Positions 59,235 to 64,000 of a DNA stretch of 64,000 nucleotides are shown here, in pieces; position 1 is the first letter of the stretch, and every line of letters begins with the position of its first letter. The notes under the pieces were generated by a model. It had not been told where the DNA came from and made no database searches. It saw nothing but the letters and a program-made list of their open reading frames with translations. The position numbers and the translations under genes were made by a program. The stretch lies in NCBI RefSeq assembly GCF_910592395.1, contig NC_088320.1, forward strand, positions 6,324,001-6,388,000, read 5' to 3'. This DNA is from Lineus longissimus (taxonomy: Eukaryota; Nemertea; Pilidiophora; Heteronemertea; Lineidae).

Positions 59235-60422
59235 ATGGATTCGAACTCGACCATGATGTATTTGCCCCAGGCTTCCCTGCCAAACCTTGTAACTACACTA
59301 TTCGACAACATGAACCTCAACGCGACCAGTGCGCCGTCATTGCTTGGATCGACTGATCATTCTGCCGATAGGTTATTACCATCTACCGATAGATCAGTTC
59401 CTGTATTTCTGAAATGTCTCTCGGGCTACAGAATGAAATCTTTCAGTAGTTGGAGACGCTATCTTCGATTCACCCTCCATGTGCCGTTGATGATAATAAT
59501 CGGCGCTCTTGGTTTAGCTGGAAATATTCTTTCCTTTTTAGTCATCGGACGAGAACGACCTTTTACTTCAACTTCTATCCTCCTCCGGGCTTTGGCGGCT
59601 GCAGATAGTATCGTCTTGATTGGGTTCATCTTGCGCAATACCTTACGTCGAATTCACTATTATGTTGTTTTAATAAACGCATACATGGAGTTTTATCACC
59701 TGACTTTACCCTATCTTAAGGTCTTGCGAGGGTTTGGCAAGACTGCATCAATATTATTAACTGTGAGCGTCGCCGTGGAGCGGTTCATAGCTGTTTGCAA
59801 ACCGCTCAAAGCTGCATCGAAATGTACAAAAAGGAACGCCTATTTCACAGTTGCGGGTGTTTCTATAGTTTCATTCATTTACCGTTTACCTATCCCATTC
59901 GGCTACAAAGTCAAATATTATTACGACCCTTGTGCTGGGAGATTGAGGCCAAAATATGCCACCACCGACCTATACTATAATCCTATTTACTATGTGGGTT
60001 ACGTTACCCTTCTTGCGCTGGTGATGAAGGCCATTTTCCCTATCGCCATCTTGACAGTCATGACCTTTCGTATTTTAAGAGCGCTCAGAAAGTCGAGGAA
60101 TATTGATATTTCTTCGTCAGGCACCCAAAACAAAGAAGCAAGTTTGGCTACCATTAGAGTGATGGCAGTGGTGATCGTATTTATTGTGCTTGAGTTACCA
60201 GAGGGCTTATACCAGATAATAGGTGTCGTCAGGATTTTCTCGCCGCAGTCTGTTGAGAGCTATTGGAGCGACCCCACCTACTACATATCACGTTTTTTGA
60301 CCCAAATTAATTGTTTTATTAATTTCTTCATTTATTGCGCGACGGGGAGGCGATTCAGAAGAAGTGTGGTGGAGGTTTTCAGCAAATCATGTAAAAAAAC
60401 AACAGAATTACGAAACACATAG
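59235..60422 (+). CDS. Class A GPCR, FMRFamide-receptor-like, orphan
   Basis: A single-exon frame of 395 residues from MDSNSTMMYL. I chose this Met because an acceptor (ATTTCAG) ends at 59211 and N-glycosylation sites NST and NAT follow it; an in-frame Met exists at 59130. TM1 about 80-104 (LGLAGNILSFLV), TM2 113-133 (LAAADS), TM3 158-186 ending ERFIAVCKPL, TM4 203-222, TM5 252-280, TM6 305-332 (FIVLELPEGLYQII), TM7 346-370 (NCFINFFIYCATGRRFRR). The TM7 motif and tail are typical of invertebrate peptide receptors near the FMRFamide group. ERF replaces DRY, NFFIY replaces NPxxY, and no Cys is seen at the top of TM3 although extracellular loop 2 has one (Cys233). The ligand is unknown. Confidence 0.88.
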   Translation: MDSNSTMMYLPQASLPNLVTTLFDNMNLNATSAPSLLGSTDHSADRLLPSTDRSVPVFLKCLSGYRMKSFSSWRRYLRFTLHVPLMIIIGALGLAGNILSFLVIGRERPFTSTSILLRALAAADSIVLIGFILRNTLRRIHYYVVLINAYMEFYHLTLPYLKVLRGFGKTASILLTVSVAVERFIAVCKPLKAASKCTKRNAYFTVAGVSIVSFIYRLPIPFGYKVKYYYDPCAGRLRPKYATTDLYYNPIYYVGYVTLLALVMKAIFPIAILTVMTFRILRALRKSRNIDISSSGTQNKEASLATIRVMAVVIVFIVLELPEGLYQIIGVVRIFSPQSVESYWSDPTYYISRFLTQINCFINFFIYCATGRRFRRSVVEVFSKSCKKTTELRNT

Positions 60423-60596
60423 ATCAATCATTTTATTTAAGCGTTAAGACGTGTAGTTTCTTTAACGTGAGGCTGGTGTCGGTTTTTACAAAAGTGGTGG
60501 TTATATTCAGTATAGTGGTTGTAAAAGCTCTTGATCGATCACCAAAAGTTTGGATATTCGAGTATGTACCAGACTGTCTAGATAGAGCCTTATACA

Positions 60597-60639
60597 CAGG
60601 GGTAAGTGTGTAACCACAGGTTACACACTTACCCCTGTA
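60597..60639. repeat. Hairpin, 19-bp arms, next to a fold-back element
   Basis: ACAGGGGTAAGTGTGTAAC pairs exactly with GTTACACACTTACCCCTGT across a 5-base loop. It ends six bases before the tandem arm starting at 60645. Confidence 0.9.
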
Positions 60640-60644
60640 AGGTG

Positions 60645-61370
60645 TATTCCTGTTTCGCCTATTCCTGTTCCGCCTATTCCTGTTTCGCCTATTCCTGTTT
60701 CGCCTAATTCCTGTTTCGCCTATTCAAATGTATTGCTAACCTCCCCACAGACGTAGGAATATGAACCGTCCCTTACTGACCGACCAAACCCGAGGAGAGC
60801 CACATATGTACGCATTGAAACAATACGTCAATGGAGAGAGGGACATAATGAGTTACGTTGATGCCATCAGTTACCTTGTCTGACATAATATCATGATATG
60901 TATTTTCCACCTTGTTTGACTTTATATGTGCTGTACCTACATGTATATTATGACATGGGTTTTACAGCTGATTTTGATCAAATAATTATGAGAATGTACA
61001 ATATTATGTATTTTTATCAAAAACTCATGAATTCAGTTTTTATAAAATAAACGACTGCTTTACTCTACTTAATCTATTAGTTTTTACTGTGTGTCAGTAT
61101 GGTCCTATGGTCCTATGGTCAAATAAGTCCCGGACTGTCCCCGCTTTCAAGGTGACTCTTTCAAAACGGTCATGGCATAACAAAGTTGATGGCATTTGAT
61201 TAGTCAAATTGTCATCACATCGTTAACATCATCCAATTGTCCCCTCACATTTTCCCCATAAAATGAACATGCATCCCTAAGGTTCCCCGTGGGAGAGTCG
61301 ATTTATTGTAGGGGTACTGGAAAGTAGGCGAAACAGGAATAGGCGAAACAGGAATAGGCGAAACAGGCAT
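60645..61370. mobile_element. Fold-back element with tandem 15-bp arms, copy 2
   Basis: The left arm (60645-60724) has five to six units of TATTCCTGTTTCGCC. The right arm (61325-61370) has three units of the complement, GGCGAAACAGGAATA. The roughly 600-bp interior is AT-rich without a gene and contains AATAAA (61046-61051). The shared TTTCGCC core and 15-bp period link it to 23657-24560, with different flanking bases in the unit. Confidence 0.82.
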
Positions 61371-61784
61371 AAACCACCTGTATATACATGATTTTGGTTT
61401 GCGCCTGTGATCATGCTATTTGGAATGACCGTACCATCACTGGGTGAACGACCTATGTTATTTTCGAACCTACCGATAGGATTGCACTAATATATTTTTA
61501 TTTATACATTGTTTGAGAGAATGGTGTTATTTCAAACAATTTAGGGAAATAATCAAATTCGTAATAACCTGAAGATTTTGCGTGGAAATTGCAAGACCCC
61601 AGACAGGAACAGCATGCTGTTACCGCTGTTGAGTAATACTGCATAATAACAATTACATGTACATGTATGCATGTGGGTACTCATTACGCGGCTGGTTTCA
61701 TGTTGGGTGGACGCATTTCCTCCAGACACGGTGATCGTAATTTTGATACCAAATCAAAGTTCTTGGTTATCAACCTTTCTCATT

Positions 61785-64000
61785 ATGAAGTTCGTAAGTA
61801 CCAGAGGAACCCTGCGTGGATTGTCCTTCGAAGATGCATTGATGTCAACCGGTTTCCTCCGTGACGGCGGGCTATTGCTGCCGGAGAGGATACCTACGAT
61901 ATCGGCGGACACCTTGACGAAATGGTCGACGTTATCCTATCCTGAACTTGTGACAGAAGTAGTTAGTCTCTATGTTTCGGAAGACGAGATCCCGAGAGTC
62001 GAGCTTACAGGTAAGCGGGCCTGTGATATCATTCTCAAAGCTCAAAGCTCTTCTTTTTCTATCGTATATTATAATAGGCCGGTGTAAAAGTAAAAAGTGT
62101 CCCCCCCTAGAAAAAGTGTCCGGGCCTATTGTATTCTGACAGATTATGGCATATGGTTCTATAGAGGCAATGACCGTCACTAGCTCAGCGCATAATAGAA
62201 TCCTTTGTTCCCGGACATTTTATCCTAGGACATTTTAAACTTCTACACCGGGTCTATTTGGCAAGCCACTCGCCGAACAGGCATCTTGTTTTGTCCTGTT
62301 TGGAGAGCCGCTTGCCAAACAGCACTAAAAAGCCACCCTGTTCGGCCAGCCGGGTTTGCCAAACAGAGCAAAATTTCTTTCCTGTTTGGCAAGCCGATGA
62401 ATAAACCACGCCTACTCATGAATATGCATAATGGCGTATTGATCTGAAAATGGTCTGTTACTGCGGTTTTTCCTTTAGAGTAACCAAATTCCTCTGAAGC
62501 GAAATGAAAACAGTGAAACTTGTCTCTTGATATTCATCAAGAGCTTTCTCCAAATCTTCAAAAGAGCCATACGAAGCCCCCACGCGCAACTTTTCTACTG
62601 ACGAAATCGGCAAAGGTGGCGAGGGCTCCGCCATTTTTTCCCTTCTCCCTTTCCAGCCTCACTTACTTGAGCCTCTCCAGCGCATTACTAACTTATGAAT
62701 ATTAATGAGCCCTTGGGCATTTATAAATATTAATGAGTTCGGCTCTCCATTCAGGACAAAAAAAAGTCGCTGTTTGGTAAGCCGGGCTTGACAAATAGTC
62801 ACTTCCATTATGATAATAAGAAGAGTAAAATATCTCCAACATATCCAGGTGTTATCGAGAGAGCTTTCAGAAGATTTCGCCACGAAGATGTCGTCCCTGT
62901 TACGAAGTTAAAAGATGGTTTACATGTTCACGAACTCTTTCATGGCATCACCTACGCATTCAAGGACTTGGCTCTGTCGTGTGTCGGGCAGTTTATGGAC
63001 TATTTCCTGAGCAAGAGAAAGAAACGAATCATAATCTTAGTCGGTGAGTAAGGTGAATTTGTGGTACAATTATCAGGTTGGGGCCAGACTCTCATTTGAA
63101 AGCCAGTGCTCAGATCACCAACGAATGACCCTTCCTCAAATGGGTGATCATACGGCGCAGTGATAGTAGTGTGGTGAGGCGGTCCTTTACTGTCGCTGCT
63201 TGAATTGGCCGCCCACGCAATGTGAATGTCACTGTGCTAAAACCGCTCATCAACGTAACTAACAACTGGACTTCTTGTGCCCTTTTTTATAATATTTTTA
63301 AAGCCTATCATAGACCTGATCACAGCCCTAGTAAAATTATGGGCTTTAGAGTATAGAAAACAGCAGCGGGCTTCCCACCTGATGCAAGAATAAAAACAGG
63401 CATGTGAGTACAATAAGGAACAGCTGGGTACGTAGTACAGTGTGGAAAATACGTACATGTATATATAACTCCCTACTATTATTGTACATTTTAAAACAAC
63501 TATTACTAATACATAAAACAAATATTTTCAAAGTGACTTCGGGAGATACTGGTAGCGCCGCCCTGGAGGCGGTCAGGGGGTCAAAATGGATAGACATTAT
63601 CGTCATGTTGCCAAAGGATAGATGTTCGCGGGTCCAGGAGTTGATGATGACCACTGTCCTTGAGGATAACTGCCATCTGTACAGAGGTATTTGTACTACT
63701 CGCTTTAAAGGGAAAACTTGGTTATGCCATTTGTTGCTTTTTCATACAAAAAACGACCAACTGCAATAAGGCCAGAGACCTCTATTAGCCAGCGTGTACA
63801 TTCTGTGTACATTTTAATGAATATAGGTTGGTGAAAAAGTACACCAAGGGTGCTTTAATTCCCACCAAATTTTATGTGTGTTATGAAGAGGCTTTTATCG
63901 AAATAATAGTAAAAATTCAAAACATTCCAATACCGATTGCCTGAGAAAAATTGATTTGTGTACAGCATTGCCATCAAATCGTCACTCGCGGACTGATATG
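61785..64000 (+). CDS. THNSL2: Threonine synthase-like 2, 3'-partial
   Basis: Three exons are visible: 61785-62010, 62849-63043 and 63534-63686, in phase, about 191 residues; the rest lies beyond the window. THNSL2 is a PLP-dependent protein related to threonine synthase; the mammalian form acts as a phospho-lyase on O-phosphohomoserine. It starts MKFVSTRG, like MWYVSTRG in vertebrates, and continues DGGLLLPE, KWSTLSYPELVTEVV, RAFRRFRHEDVV and HGITYAFKDLALS with the PLP lysine at about Lys114. The phosphate-binding SGDTGSAALEAVRG and LPKDRCSRVQELMMTTVLED follow. The third exon uses an AAG acceptor and gives V-T-S-G-D where vertebrates have G-T-S-G-D. An in-frame Met upstream at 61671 gives no family-like sequence. 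Intron 1 contains GTTTGGCAAGCCG repeats. Confidence 0.92.
62255..62800. repeat. Dispersed CTGTTTGGCAAGCCG palindromic units
   Basis: CTGTTTGGCAAGCCG and its complement-like CGCTTGCCAAACAG recur in both orientations at about 62255-62400 and again at about 62770-62800, inside THNSL2 intron 1. Possibly the remains of a further inverted-repeat element. Confidence 0.6.

Overview
The window is animal nuclear DNA. All clear genes are spliced (GT-AG introns, often 0.2-5 kb), AT-rich introns are full of minisatellites and inverted-repeat elements, and every recognisable gene has a close metazoan family. Frequent TACATGTA and TAGGCCTA words, compact genes and many fold-back/MITE-like elements suggest a marine invertebrate (lophotrochozoan or non-vertebrate deuterostome). 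I cannot name the species.

Layout: (1) 1-19359, plus strand: the 3' two thirds or so of an extended synaptotagmin (SMP domain plus three C2 domains), with its 5' end outside the window. Two alternative last exons both complete the final C2 domain, and an unassigned in-frame exon lies in the C2B loop. (2) 19360-23252: mostly non-coding, with hairpin elements and one doubtful small ORF. (3) 23253-25850, minus strand: a complete four-exon GATAD1. (4) 26897-34229, plus strand, head-to-head with GATAD1: a USP1 orthologue, about 1.1 kb away. Its reading frame runs upstream, across a phase-compatible intron, into an exon with two C2H2 zinc fingers. Its catalytic domain is split by a roughly 900-residue insert carrying two PCNA-binding-like (PIP) motifs. 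(5) 34230-44792: no confident gene. It has minisatellites, a 45-bp satellite array interrupted by a fold-back element, and a hairpin MITE. (6) 44793-50956, plus strand: a complete eleven-exon GULP1/CED-6. (7) 50957-59211: repeats, a LINE relic, a possible two-exon secreted protein and a large hairpin-ended element. (8) 59235-60422: a single-exon class A GPCR. (9) 60645-61370: a second fold-back element with 15-bp tandem units. (10) 61785 to the window end: the first three exons of THNSL2 (threonine synthase-like).

The genes do not form a pathway. E-Syt acts at ER-plasma membrane contacts, GATAD1 in chromatin, USP1 in PCNA/FANCD2 deubiquitination, GULP1 in engulfment, the GPCR in signalling and THNSL2 in PLP-dependent metabolism. 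The most notable points are the zinc finger-USP1 fusion with PIP-like motifs, the alternative E-Syt C-termini, and two families of fold-back transposons with tandem-repeat arms, one with clean 6-bp target duplications. All exon joins were read by eye from splice signals, phase and family similarity; no alignment or transcript was available.
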